Both the position numbers and the translations under genes were made by a program. A DNA stretch of 18,135 bases, from the NCBI GenBank assembly GCA_946479185.1, contig CAMLFF010000030.1:1-18135 (forward strand), written 5' to 3'. Of this stretch, positions 8,499 through 15,035 are shown piece by piece; the stretch's first letter is position 1, and every line of letters starts with the position of its first letter. This DNA comes from an uncultured Sphingobium sp. Lineage in GTDB: Bacteria > Pseudomonadota > Alphaproteobacteria > Sphingomonadales > Sphingomonadaceae. The notes under the pieces were generated by a model. The model made no database searches. It saw only the letters and a list, made by a program, of their open reading frames with translations, and was not told where the DNA came from.

Positions 8499-8532
8499 CT
8501 GATTTCGCCATCCGGCGATCAGCCTATCTTTA
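8499..8532 (+). terminator. probable terminator after pyrG
   Basis: CTGAT (8499-8503) and CGCC (8506-8509) pair with GGCG (8514-8517) and ATCAG (8518-8522), leaving a TT bulge and an ATCC loop. The following CCTATCTTTA is moderately T-rich. It begins nine bases after the pyrG stop. Confidence 0.5.
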
Positions 8533-8696
8533 TCGTCGTTGCTTGGCTATGCGGATAGGACTTCTGATCCGAGCATGGTATCAGGCTCAAATCGGCTGCA
8601 ATAACGGAACGATCAAGCCCGTACGGTAGTGCAATATTGTCTACCGGGGATGGCTGGCGTCTCGTCAGCCTCCGGTCTCCGCTGAAAGTGGACGCC

Positions 8697-9758
8697 ATGA
8701 CATCGGACCAAATCGGTCATCCCGATACCGCACTCAGCTTATCGCTGGCGATGGTGGAATGTTCGCAAACGCCGCTGCTGCTTCTTGATGGTGAGCTTCA
8801 GGTGATTTGCGCGAGCGTCAGCTTTTGCACGGCGTTCGGAATTCCCATCGCTACGACATTTGGGCGCTTGCTGCCCGAGCTGGGCGAGGGAGAATGGGCT
8901 GTCCCGCAATTAACCTCATTGCTGCGGGCAACCGTATCCGGCCAAGCTGCCATCATTGCCTATGAGATGGACCTGAAGCGAAAAGGGCTGGGCGCGAGAT
9001 GCCTGATAATCAACGCACAAAAGCTGAAATATGGGCAGGATGAGCAAGTGCGGCTGCTCGTCGCCATTCAGGATATTACGGACCAGCGCGCATCGGAAAA
9101 GCACCGGGACGATCTGGTGCGAGAAAAGGCCGTGCTGCTCCAAGAGCTACAGCATCGCGTGGCGAACAGCCTGCAGATTATCGCGAGCGTGTTGATGCAA
9201 AGTGCGCGCACTGCGGTTTCGGATGAAGCCAAGGGGCATCTTTTCGCAGCGCATAACCGAGTGGTCTCGGTGGCTGCCTTGCAAGATCATCTTGCGCCTT
9301 CGCATGTCGGAGACGTCAAACTGCGCCCCTATTTCACCAGCCTGTGCGAAAGCATTGGTGCCTCAATGATCCACGATCATAAATTGGTTTCGATCGAGGT
9401 GGCTGGCGACGATAGCGCGGTCCCGGCGGACATGTCTGTGAGCCTGGGCTTGATCACGACTGAGCTCGTCATCAACGCTTTGAAGCACGCCTTTGGGGGT
9501 GGGCGCACGGGCCAGATCAAGGTCGGTTACTGGTCCCAAAAAGGCGGTTGGATATTGCGGGTGAGCGATGATGGCGTCGGGATGCCTGAGGAAATGAAAG
9601 ACGCCAAGGCCGGGCTTGGCACAACGATTGTGCGCTCATTGGCAGAGCAGCTTCAAGCTCGGGTCGAAGTGGTCGATGCTGATCCGGGCACAGAAGTCTC
9701 GATCATCCATAGTGAGCGGGAAGAGCAGCAGAACCCCGCAGCGGCGCCGGCTGTTTAA
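8697..9758 (+). CDS. PAS-domain HisKA_2-type sensor histidine kinase (soluble)
   Basis: The 353-residue product has no membrane segment or signal peptide, so it should sense inside the cell. Residues about 20-125 look like a PAS domain ending in 'RLLVAIQDITDQRASEK', the usual PAS-to-kinase linker. The phosphoacceptor region is of the HisKA_2 class: 'LLQELQHRVANSLQIIASVL', with H153 as the likely phosphorylated residue. The ATPase domain has the N-box 'TTELVINALKHAF' (N260), the G1 box 'DDGVGMPE' and 'GLGTTIVRSLAEQL'. In alphaproteobacteria many kinases of this class feed the PhyR-NepR-EcfG general stress response, but no response regulator, nepR or ecfG lies here, so partner and signal are unknown. 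ATG 8697 has only a weak upstream AGTGGA; an in-frame TTG at 8637 would add 20 residues. Confidence 0.88.
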   Translation: MTSDQIGHPDTALSLSLAMVECSQTPLLLLDGELQVICASVSFCTAFGIPIATTFGRLLPELGEGEWAVPQLTSLLRATVSGQAAIIAYEMDLKRKGLGARCLIINAQKLKYGQDEQVRLLVAIQDITDQRASEKHRDDLVREKAVLLQELQHRVANSLQIIASVLMQSARTAVSDEAKGHLFAAHNRVVSVAALQDHLAPSHVGDVKLRPYFTSLCESIGASMIHDHKLVSIEVAGDDSAVPADMSVSLGLITTELVINALKHAFGGGRTGQIKVGYWSQKGGWILRVSDDGVGMPEEMKDAKAGLGTTIVRSLAEQLQARVEVVDADPGTEVSIIHSEREEQQNPAAAPAV

Positions 9759-9776
9759 AGATCTGGCCGTTTAAAC

Positions 9777-9806
9777 AAAAAAAAGGCGCCCGGTCTCCCG
9801 GACGCC
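9777..9806 (-). terminator. intrinsic terminator of the hsp20 gene
   Basis: Read on the - strand, a hairpin (GGCG/CGCC outer and CCGG/CCGG inner arms within 9785-9806) is followed by eight T residues, seen as A8 at 9777-9784 on the + strand. It lies about 25 bases after the hsp20 stop. On the + strand the hairpin has no T-run after it, so termination of the kinase gene from the other side would be weaker. Confidence 0.88.
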
Positions 9807-9831
9807 CTCTTCGTTGCGAGTCAGCACCACC

Positions 9832-10305
9832 TCAGGCGGCGTTCTTGTCCTTGTCGCTCTGCAGATCGATCACGGCGCCTTTGCCGTTGATGGCGATCTT
9901 GCGCGGTTTCATCGCGTCGGGGATTTCGCGAACGAGCTCCACGGTCAGAAGACCGTCAGCCAAATCTGCAGTCTGCACGCGAACGAAATCGGCAAGCTCG
10001 AACCGGCGCTCGAAGCTGCGGGTGGCGATGCCGAGGTGCAGGAATTGGGCGCGATCACCTTCCTCTGCATCGGCTTTGCGACCGCTGATCTGGAGCAGAT
10101 TCTGCTGCGCTGTGATATCGATTTCCTCGGGTTTGAACCCGGCGACAGCGACGGTCACGCGATAGCGGTCCTCATCCAATCGCTCGATATTATAGGGCGG
10201 ATAATTGTCCGCCTGCTGGAGGCGCGCATTATTCTCGATCAGATCGAACAGGCGATCGAAGCCGACAGTGCTGCGGCGGTAGGGTGTCAAATCAAAGCCA
10301 CGCAT
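9832..10305 (-). CDS. ibpA: small heat shock protein, IbpA/Hsp20 family
   Basis: The 157-residue chaperone holds unfolded proteins in a refoldable state during heat stress. The start 'MRGFDLTPYRRSTVGFDRLF' and 'NYPPYNIE' match the IbpA type closely. The alpha-crystallin domain covers about residues 36-128 and includes 'AVAGFKPEEIDITAQ' and the conserved 'ADLADGLLTVEL'. The C-terminal anchor I-x-I motif is present as 'RKIAIN'. ATG 10305 is preceded by AGGAGG at eight bases; a TTG two codons upstream lies only two bases from that site and is rejected. The upstream region carries a heat-shock-type promoter and a structured leader, annotated separately. It converges on the kinase gene. Confidence 0.95.
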   Translation of the reverse strand: MRGFDLTPYRRSTVGFDRLFDLIENNARLQQADNYPPYNIERLDEDRYRVTVAVAGFKPEEIDITAQQNLLQISGRKADAEEGDRAQFLHLGIATRSFERRFELADFVRVQTADLADGLLTVELVREIPDAMKPRKIAINGKGAVIDLQSDKDKNAA

Positions 10306-10400
10306 AATCAAATCCTCCTCTGGGAGCGTGTTTGAACAGCGATGCCGGACCCATAAGTGGCGTCCAGAGCATCATCCGGTTCCAGAAGCGGCAACCGGAT
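10306..10400 (-). promoter_or_regulatory. ROSE-like RNA thermometer in the hsp20 leader
   Basis: Read on the - strand the leader folds into three successive hairpins. The first is an 8-bp perfect stem (arms at 10393-10400 and 10374-10381). The second has arms GATGC/GCATC (10369-10373 / 10341-10345) and an inner GGAC..CCA/TGG..GTCC stem. The third buries the ribosome binding site: CUCC (10326-10323) pairs with GGAG (10318-10315), an extra G at 10327 is bulged, C10328 pairs with G10314, and UCAAA (10335-10331) pairs with UUUGA (10312-10308) just before the AUG. A masked Shine-Dalgarno opposite a 'CGCU' strand with a bulged G is the hallmark of ROSE elements, which melt on heating and are typical of alphaproteobacterial hsp20 genes. 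The consensus UYGCU is only partly matched (ACGCU here). Confidence 0.8.
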
Positions 10401-10407
10401 GGCCAAG

Positions 10408-10435
10408 AGATATGAGCGGGTTTGCGGCTTTCAAG
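10408..10435 (-). promoter_or_regulatory. sigma-32 (RpoH)-type promoter of hsp20
   Basis: On the - strand CTTGAAA (10435-10429) is a full match to the heat-shock -35 element. After 13 bases it is followed by TCATATCT (10415-10408), a reasonable -10 of the CCCATAT type. Transcription would start near 10401, exactly at the base of the first leader hairpin, so promoter and leader fit each other. Confidence 0.7.
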
Positions 10436-10440
10436 AGGAA

Positions 10441-11031
10441 GGCAGGCTACATTTCAGCGATGGCGCATCTCATGATTTGCGCTGAGGACCAGCTGTAGCG
10501 GTCGTGGAGCGGTGACTGTGGGGCATTATGTCCTATCGCCAATTCACAGGAATCGTGACAGTTTCACTCACTGCATAGCGCAATCGCCGGTCAATTTCAG
10601 CAGTGCAGTAAATCTGCAACGAAGCGCAGTTAGGGCGCGACATCGGCACAAAGACTAAGCGCCCAGATCGTTGCCGATCCGGGCGCCCGTGGACGATTTT
10701 ATTCGTCTCCCCCTTTGGTGTGTCGCCTTCCGCTCACCTTACCGGCCCCCTCAAGCGAGAAAGGCGGGATGGCGACATCCCTGAACCACGGCCAGCTATG
10801 ATTGCCTGTGTTTCGCTGATGAAGCTATGCCAGCCGCGCGGCCCTGTCACGAGTGAACTCATGGCCGGCGTCATTTGTGGCGCCTTCTGTGCTAATTGAG
10901 CAACAGGGCGGTTTCGCCGGATTCATGACCCACGCGGCATCCCGCACCGCCGCTGGGGTTCCGCTTGCCTCCGCCCGCGCCGCGCCATAGAGGTGCGCTG
11001 TTCCTCTCCCCTTGGGGCTGCCCCGACGCTT
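10441..11031. other. gene-poor gap between hsp20 and lolC
   Basis: No reading frame here has both a plausible start and protein-like content. Apart from the candidate small RNA at 10649-10778, it holds an 11-bp hairpin at 10881-10910 (CGCC-CTG-TGCT arms around AATTG) of unknown role. Just before lolC, CCCC-TT-GGGG-CTG-CCCC (11008-11024) allows two mutually exclusive small hairpins. The stretch 10441-10648 shows nothing I can name. Confidence 0.5.
10649..10778 (-). ncRNA. candidate structured small RNA (unidentified)
   Basis: Read on the - strand, this stretch of the gene-free gap shows three hairpins in a row. The first (10777-10721) has a 7-bp stem TGTCGCC/GGCGACA with inner CCG/CGG, CTC/GAG and CTT/AAG pairs and a purine-rich loop. 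The second pairs GACGA with TCGTC (10707-10703 / 10696-10692). The third is a continuous 12-bp stem (10686-10659, counting one G-U pair) capped by a GCAA tetraloop and followed by TTAGTCTTTG, like a terminator. The G-U pair and GNRA loop exist only on the - strand, which sets the orientation. I could not match it to SRP RNA, tmRNA, RNase P RNA or a riboswitch class I know. A 14-codon ORF starts at 10778 (-). No convincing promoter was found. Confidence 0.4.
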
Positions 11032-12282
11032 ATGATCCTCAACCGCTATGAAAGAATGATCGCCCGGCGCTATCTGCTGCCCGGCAAAGGTGAGGGATTC
11101 ATCTTCCTCGTCGCCTCGATCAGCCTGGTCGCCGTGATGCTGGGCGTTGGCGCGCTCATCGTGGTGATGAGCGTGATGAATGGCTTTCGCGCGGAACTGT
11201 TTGACAAAATCGTGGGGCTGAACGGCCATGCCGTCGTGCAGGGCTATGGCGGCAGGCTGGATAATTGGCAGGATATCGCCGCCAAGGCCCGCGCAACGCC
11301 GGGTGTGACGAGCGTGACGCCACTGATCGAGCAGCCGCTGCTCGCCATCTACAACGGCCGCGTCGAGGCCGCGCTGATCCGCGGCATGACCGAGCATGAC
11401 ATTCGCGCCAATGAGTCGCTCAAGACCAAGGTGCTCGGCGGATCGCTCGATGCGGTGCGGGCAGGCAGCGGCAAGGTCGCCATCGGATCGCGCCTTGCAG
11501 CGTCGCTTGGCGTCACCATCGGGCAAACGATCAGCGTGCTCAATCCGGCGGGGCGCTCCACACCGTTCGGCACGGTGCCGCGCCAAATCCCTTATGAAAT
11601 TGGCGCGATCTTCGAGATCGGCATTTATGATTATGACAAGGCCTTCATCATCATGCCGATGCAGGATGCGCAAACCCTGCTGCTGATGGGCGACAAAGTC
11701 GGCATGGTCGAACTGAAAACGAGCGATCCTGACAAGGTGGGCGAGTATCTGGCACCCCTTGTCGGTCAGGTTCAAGGGCAGGCGCAGGTTATCGACTGGC
11801 GCCAGATGAACGCCAGCCTGTTTGAGGCGCTGCAGGTGGATCGGGTCGTCTCCTTCGTGATCCTCTCGCTCATCATCCTCGTGGCTGTGTTCAACATCCT
11901 CTCATCGCTCATCATGCTGGTACGCGCCAAGACGCGCGATATCGCCATTTTGCGCACAATGGGCGCGACGCGCAGCAGCCTGTTGCGCATCTTCGTCACC
12001 GTCGGGCTCTCCATCGGCACGCTGGGGACAGTGGCCGGTTTGGCGCTGGGCGCGGTGATCCTCTATTTCCGGCAGGGAATCCTTGATGGCGTGCAGTTCC
12101 TGACTGGCCAGCAGATTTGGGATCCGTCGGTGCGCTTCCTCACCGCGCTGCCATCCAAGCCAGATCCGGTGGAGATCATCGCTATCACACTCATGGCGAT
12201 CGGTTTCAGCTTCCTCGCCACGCTCTATCCGGCCTTCAAGGCGGCCAATACTGATCCGGTGCAGGTGCTGCGTTATGAATGA
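11032..12282 (+). CDS. lolC: lipoprotein-releasing ABC transporter permease, LolC/LolE family
   Basis: The 416-residue inner-membrane permease works with the LolD ATPase to extract outer-membrane lipoproteins and hand them to LolA. One N-terminal membrane helix (about residues 23-48) with '[21 protein letters not shown]' is followed by a large periplasmic domain (about 50-270). Three C-terminal helices follow, starting with '[22 protein letters not shown]' and ending near '[22 protein letters not shown]', the classic LolC/E and MacB-type end. Many alphaproteobacteria have a single LolC/E-like permease (sometimes called LolF) that acts as a homodimer; only one is seen here. ATG 11032 fits the family start; a GTG at 10993 would add 13 unrelated residues. 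Confidence 0.95.
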   Translation: MILNRYERMIARRYLLPGKGEGFIFLVASISLVAVMLGVGALIVVMSVMNGFRAELFDKIVGLNGHAVVQGYGGRLDNWQDIAAKARATPGVTSVTPLIEQPLLAIYNGRVEAALIRGMTEHDIRANESLKTKVLGGSLDAVRAGSGKVAIGSRLAASLGVTIGQTISVLNPAGRSTPFGTVPRQIPYEIGAIFEIGIYDYDKAFIIMPMQDAQTLLLMGDKVGMVELKTSDPDKVGEYLAPLVGQVQGQAQVIDWRQMNASLFEALQVDRVVSFVILSLIILVAVFNILSSLIMLVRAKTRDIAILRTMGATRSSLLRIFVTVGLSIGTLGTVAGLALGAVILYFRQGILDGVQFLTGQQIWDPSVRFLTALPSKPDPVEIIAITLMAIGFSFLATLYPAFKAANTDPVQVLRYE

Positions 12283-12946
12283 TGTGCTTGCCGTCAGAGC
12301 GCTCTCGCGCAGCTTCACCCAGGGAGGGGCCAAGATTGACGTGCTGCGCGGTGTGGACCTCACAGTCGCGCCGGGCGAGATCATCGCGCTGCTGGGCCCA
12401 TCGGGCTCGGGCAAATCCACGATGTTGCAAGCGATAGGCCTGCTTGAGGGCGGCTTTGGCGGATCGATCCGGCTTTGTGGGGTGGAAGTCGCCAAGGAAA
12501 GCGGCGATGGGCGCACGACTTTGCGCCGCGAGAAGCTGGGCTTTGTCTATCAGTTCCATCATCTGCTGCCGGATTTCAGCGCGGTGGAGAATGTGATCCT
12601 GCCCCAGCTCATCCTTGGCAAGAGCATGGAGGAAGCGCAGGAGCGCGCTTCCAGCCTGCTTGGCAGCTTGGGGCTGGGGCATCGGCTCGAGCATAAGCCG
12701 AGTCAGCTTTCCGGCGGTGAGCAGCAGCGCGTAGCTGTGGGTCGTGCGCTCGCGAACCGGCCCGCGCTCGTGCTGGCGGATGAGCCGACCGGCAATCTGG
12801 ACGAGCGCACGGCAGATGTGGTGATCGATGAATTCATCCGGCTCGTGCGCGAGCAAGGCTCTGCAGCGTTGATCGCTACGCATAATGAGCGGCTTGCGGC
12901 CCGGATGGACCGTGTGGTGCGGCTGCAGGACGGCGTGCTGGGCTGA
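12275..12946 (+). CDS. lolD: lipoprotein-releasing ABC transporter ATP-binding protein LolD
   Basis: The 223-residue ATPase drives LolC/E. All ABC motifs are present: Walker A 'GPSGSGKST' (41-49, K47), Q-loop Q93 ('[17 protein letters not shown]'), signature '[15 protein letters not shown]' (145-159), Walker B '[13 protein letters not shown]' with the catalytic E170, and the H-loop H203 ('ATHN'). The '[12 protein letters not shown]'-type segment is typical of LolD. Its ATG lies eight bases inside the end of lolC, so the two are translationally coupled. Confidence 0.97.
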   Translation: MNDVLAVRALSRSFTQGGAKIDVLRGVDLTVAPGEIIALLGPSGSGKSTMLQAIGLLEGGFGGSIRLCGVEVAKESGDGRTTLRREKLGFVYQFHHLLPDFSAVENVILPQLILGKSMEEAQERASSLLGSLGLGHRLEHKPSQLSGGEQQRVAVGRALANRPALVLADEPTGNLDERTADVVIDEFIRLVREQGSAALIATHNERLAARMDRVVRLQDGVLG

Positions 12947-13014
12947 GCGCAGGTGCCGATTGCCGCTCTCGTGCGTTCGACAAGCGGTTTAGAACCACAT
13001 CGAGGAGTGATCTT

Positions 13015-13680
13015 ATGGCAACCATCGTGATCGCAGGCGCCAATCGCGGCATCGGGCTGGAGCTGGCAAAGCAATATGCGGCGAATGGCCATGAGGTCAT
13101 TCGTGGTATGCGCGGCGTGGATCAGGCCGATCCACCCTTCGGCACGACAATCGCGCTCGATGTTTCCAATGATGAAGGTGTGGCGCTGTTCGCAGCGGGC
13201 CTTGGCGATAAGCCGATCGATCTGCTGATCGCCAACGCAGGCGTGATCGGTCCGGAGCGGCAGAGCGCCACGGACATGGATTTCGATGGCTTCCTCTCCG
13301 CGCTCGATGTGAATGTGCTCGGCCCGTTGCGCGTGGTGCAGGCGGTGCTGCCCAATTTGCGCAAGGCCAAAGATGCAAAGGTTGCTGTCATTTCCAGCAT
13401 GATGGGGTCGATGGCATCTTCCCAGTCCGGGCATGTTGCCTATCGCGCGTCAAAGGCTGCCGTGAACAAGGTTGTCCAATGCCTTGCGAGCGATTTGGCG
13501 AAAGAAGGCATTGCGGTCGCGTCGCTGCATCCCGGTTGGGTGCGGACGGACATGGGTGGTACAGGCGCGGAGATTGATGTGCAGACCAGTGCGGCGGGCA
13601 TTCGGGCTGTGCTGGACAAGCTTGATACTGCCAGTACCGGTCGCTTCTGGGCCTATAATGGCAAACAGCTGGATTGGTGA
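13015..13680 (+). CDS. short-chain dehydrogenase/reductase (SDR)
   Basis: The 221-residue protein is a classical SDR. The nucleotide-binding motif is 'GANRGIG' (8-14), 'NAG' is at 74-76, the catalytic Ser is likely S128, and Tyr and Lys are Y143 and K147 in 'VAYRASK'. 'LHPGWVRTDMGG' is the usual following segment. It is short and resembles the CsgA/C-factor-like SDR group as I remember it, but the substrate cannot be told from sequence. GAGGAG (13002-13007) sits seven bases before the ATG. It is 68 bases after lolD and ends at a strong hairpin shared with the convergent gene. Confidence 0.9.
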   Translation: MATIVIAGANRGIGLELAKQYAANGHEVIRGMRGVDQADPPFGTTIALDVSNDEGVALFAAGLGDKPIDLLIANAGVIGPERQSATDMDFDGFLSALDVNVLGPLRVVQAVLPNLRKAKDAKVAVISSMMGSMASSQSGHVAYRASKAAVNKVVQCLASDLAKEGIAVASLHPGWVRTDMGGTGAEIDVQTSAAGIRAVLDKLDTASTGRFWAYNGKQLDW

Positions 13681-13686
13681 TGGGGC

Positions 13687-13709
13687 GGGGCGGTCAGCAG
13701 GACCGCCCC
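13687..13709. terminator. hairpin between convergent genes, probable bidirectional terminator
   Basis: GGGGCGGTC (13687-13695) pairs perfectly with GACCGCCCC (13701-13709) around AGCAG. It lies 6 bases after the SDR stop and 7 before the stop of the opposing gene. Neither side has a T-run, so it may stabilise 3' ends more than terminate by itself. Confidence 0.65.
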
Positions 13710-13716
13710 AATCCCC

Positions 13717-14883
13717 TCAATTGTTGGCGAGCGCTGCCAGCTTGCCGGTGTCGATGCGCGTCGCTGCAGACTTAAGCTCATCGATGCTGCCCGCATCGCC
13801 TTCCGCCTCGATCATGAAGCGCTTGGCAACCATGGTGGAGTAGGCGCCGCTGTTGGAGGTGCGATCCCACTTCTCCGTCGTCAGATTGCCATCGACGGTT
13901 GTCGTGCGCTCATAGCCGTCGGCCGTTTCTTCATTGGATTCCACGCCGAATGCACCCGCCATGCCTGCGATGGCGCCCATGGCTGCAATGTCCGACACCT
14001 TGAGCGTGATGGACTTGTCGCCAGCCGTATAGACCGCCTCGGCATGGCTGGCAGGACCTGCCTTGCTGCTGCTGATCGAGCTGCGCTGATAACCGCCAAT
14101 GGAAGCGGGGAGCAGTGCCTGCAAGGTGGCTGGCTCCACCGCGACGCGATTTTGGGAGTTTTCGACATCCTTGGCAGCGGCTTCCAGCTTGGCGGTATCG
14201 ACAGTGCCAATGCCGGGGATCGCCATCGTCTCGCCATCGGAGTTGGTGACGCTGCCGCCCTCCATGCTGCCATAGCTCGTGCCGCCGACCAGACGATTCA
14301 CGCCCGCCGTTAATGAGCCAATGATCACGTAAATGACCAGCACGCACAGAACCGTTACGATCGTGTAGGTCAACGCCTTCTCCGGCGGCACCTTCATCAG
14401 CGGGCCAACGCCTGTGTAGAAGAGGTAAAATGAGTAGAGGCCGAGGATTGCAAGAAAGCCAATCGATGGGATGAGGCCGAAAATTCCCGCAAGCCAGCCC
14501 GCCGTCATCGAATAGACGACAAGCTTGAAGGCCGCACGTGAACTTCCCTCACCGCCGAACTTGGGCGCCAGCTTGTTTGCGATGAAGCTGATGATGAAGA
14601 TGCCGACCAGCGAGAGGATGAAGCCCGTGATCGCCGCCGAAAGGCTGCCGATCAACGGCGGGCGATAGGTCACGCCGAACGCGCTGTAGCCGAACATTTG
14701 CGAGCCTAGCAGTTGCGCGACCGGGCCAATGGCCGCGAGCGGAACGGCGTAGCGCATGAAGATATCGCCGCTGGGCGTCGCCTCGCCCTCGATGATCGGC
14801 CACTCGCTTTTCGGCTGCAAGATGATCGCCTTTGCCCGCTCGACGATCGACGGTGCGCCACTGCCCACTGGATTGACGTCCAT
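13717..14883 (-). CDS. Yip1-type membrane protein with C-terminal soluble domain
   Basis: The 388-residue protein starts with 'ERAKAIILQPKSEWPIIEGE', a segment typical of bacterial Yip1-domain proteins. About five membrane segments follow (about 42-60, 79-102, 121-139, 140-160, 171-195). A Gly/Ser/Asn-rich linker (about 196-225) leads to a soluble domain (about 250-388) beginning 'LQALLPASIGGYQRSS' and including 'DGYERTTTVDGN' and 'MVAKRFMIEAEG'. That domain resembles a repeatedly seen but uncharacterised module. No catalytic motif is visible and the function is unknown. ATG 14883 has a GGGAG-type ribosome binding site. It is divergent from dnaE and convergent with the SDR. Confidence 0.8.
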   Translation of the reverse strand: MDVNPVGSGAPSIVERAKAIILQPKSEWPIIEGEATPSGDIFMRYAVPLAAIGPVAQLLGSQMFGYSAFGVTYRPPLIGSLSAAITGFILSLVGIFIISFIANKLAPKFGGEGSSRAAFKLVVYSMTAGWLAGIFGLIPSIGFLAILGLYSFYLFYTGVGPLMKVPPEKALTYTIVTVLCVLVIYVIIGSLTAGVNRLVGGTSYGSMEGGSVTNSDGETMAIPGIGTVDTAKLEAAAKDVENSQNRVAVEPATLQALLPASIGGYQRSSISSSKAGPASHAEAVYTAGDKSITLKVSDIAAMGAIAGMAGAFGVESNEETADGYERTTTVDGNLTTEKWDRTSNSGAYSTMVAKRFMIEAEGDAGSIDELKSAATRIDTGKLAALANN

Positions 14884-15035
14884 TTCCCCACTCCCTATTC
14901 AAGAGCCTTGATTGGACCATGTTCTGCCTTTGCTGGCAAGAGATGGTGGCGTGCAGAATCATTGTTCAGCAAAAGCTTGTGGGTAATTTGCGCTTCGGCC
15001 TTCCATCACGGGCAGAAGCGACCCATAACGGCACC

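Noticed and set aside
8606..8630. GGAAC upstream of the kinase, as a possible EcfG (general stress) promoter
   Set aside because: At the required 16-17 base spacing there is no CGTT or similar -10 (TAGT/AGTG instead).
10530..10654. Protein-like stretch on the - strand downstream of the candidate RNA
   Set aside because: An open frame of about 50 codons exists but has no start codon with a ribosome binding site and no recognisable motif; probably chance.
10649..10778. Candidate RNA as SRP RNA, tmRNA, RNase P RNA or a cobalamin/TPP riboswitch
   Set aside because: None of the conserved cores I know for these (for example the SRP GGAAG/GNRA domain or the TPP CUGAGA box) is present.
10825..11775. 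316-codon ORF antisense to lolC and its leader
   Set aside because: Most of it mirrors lolC codons and the composition is unlike a real protein.
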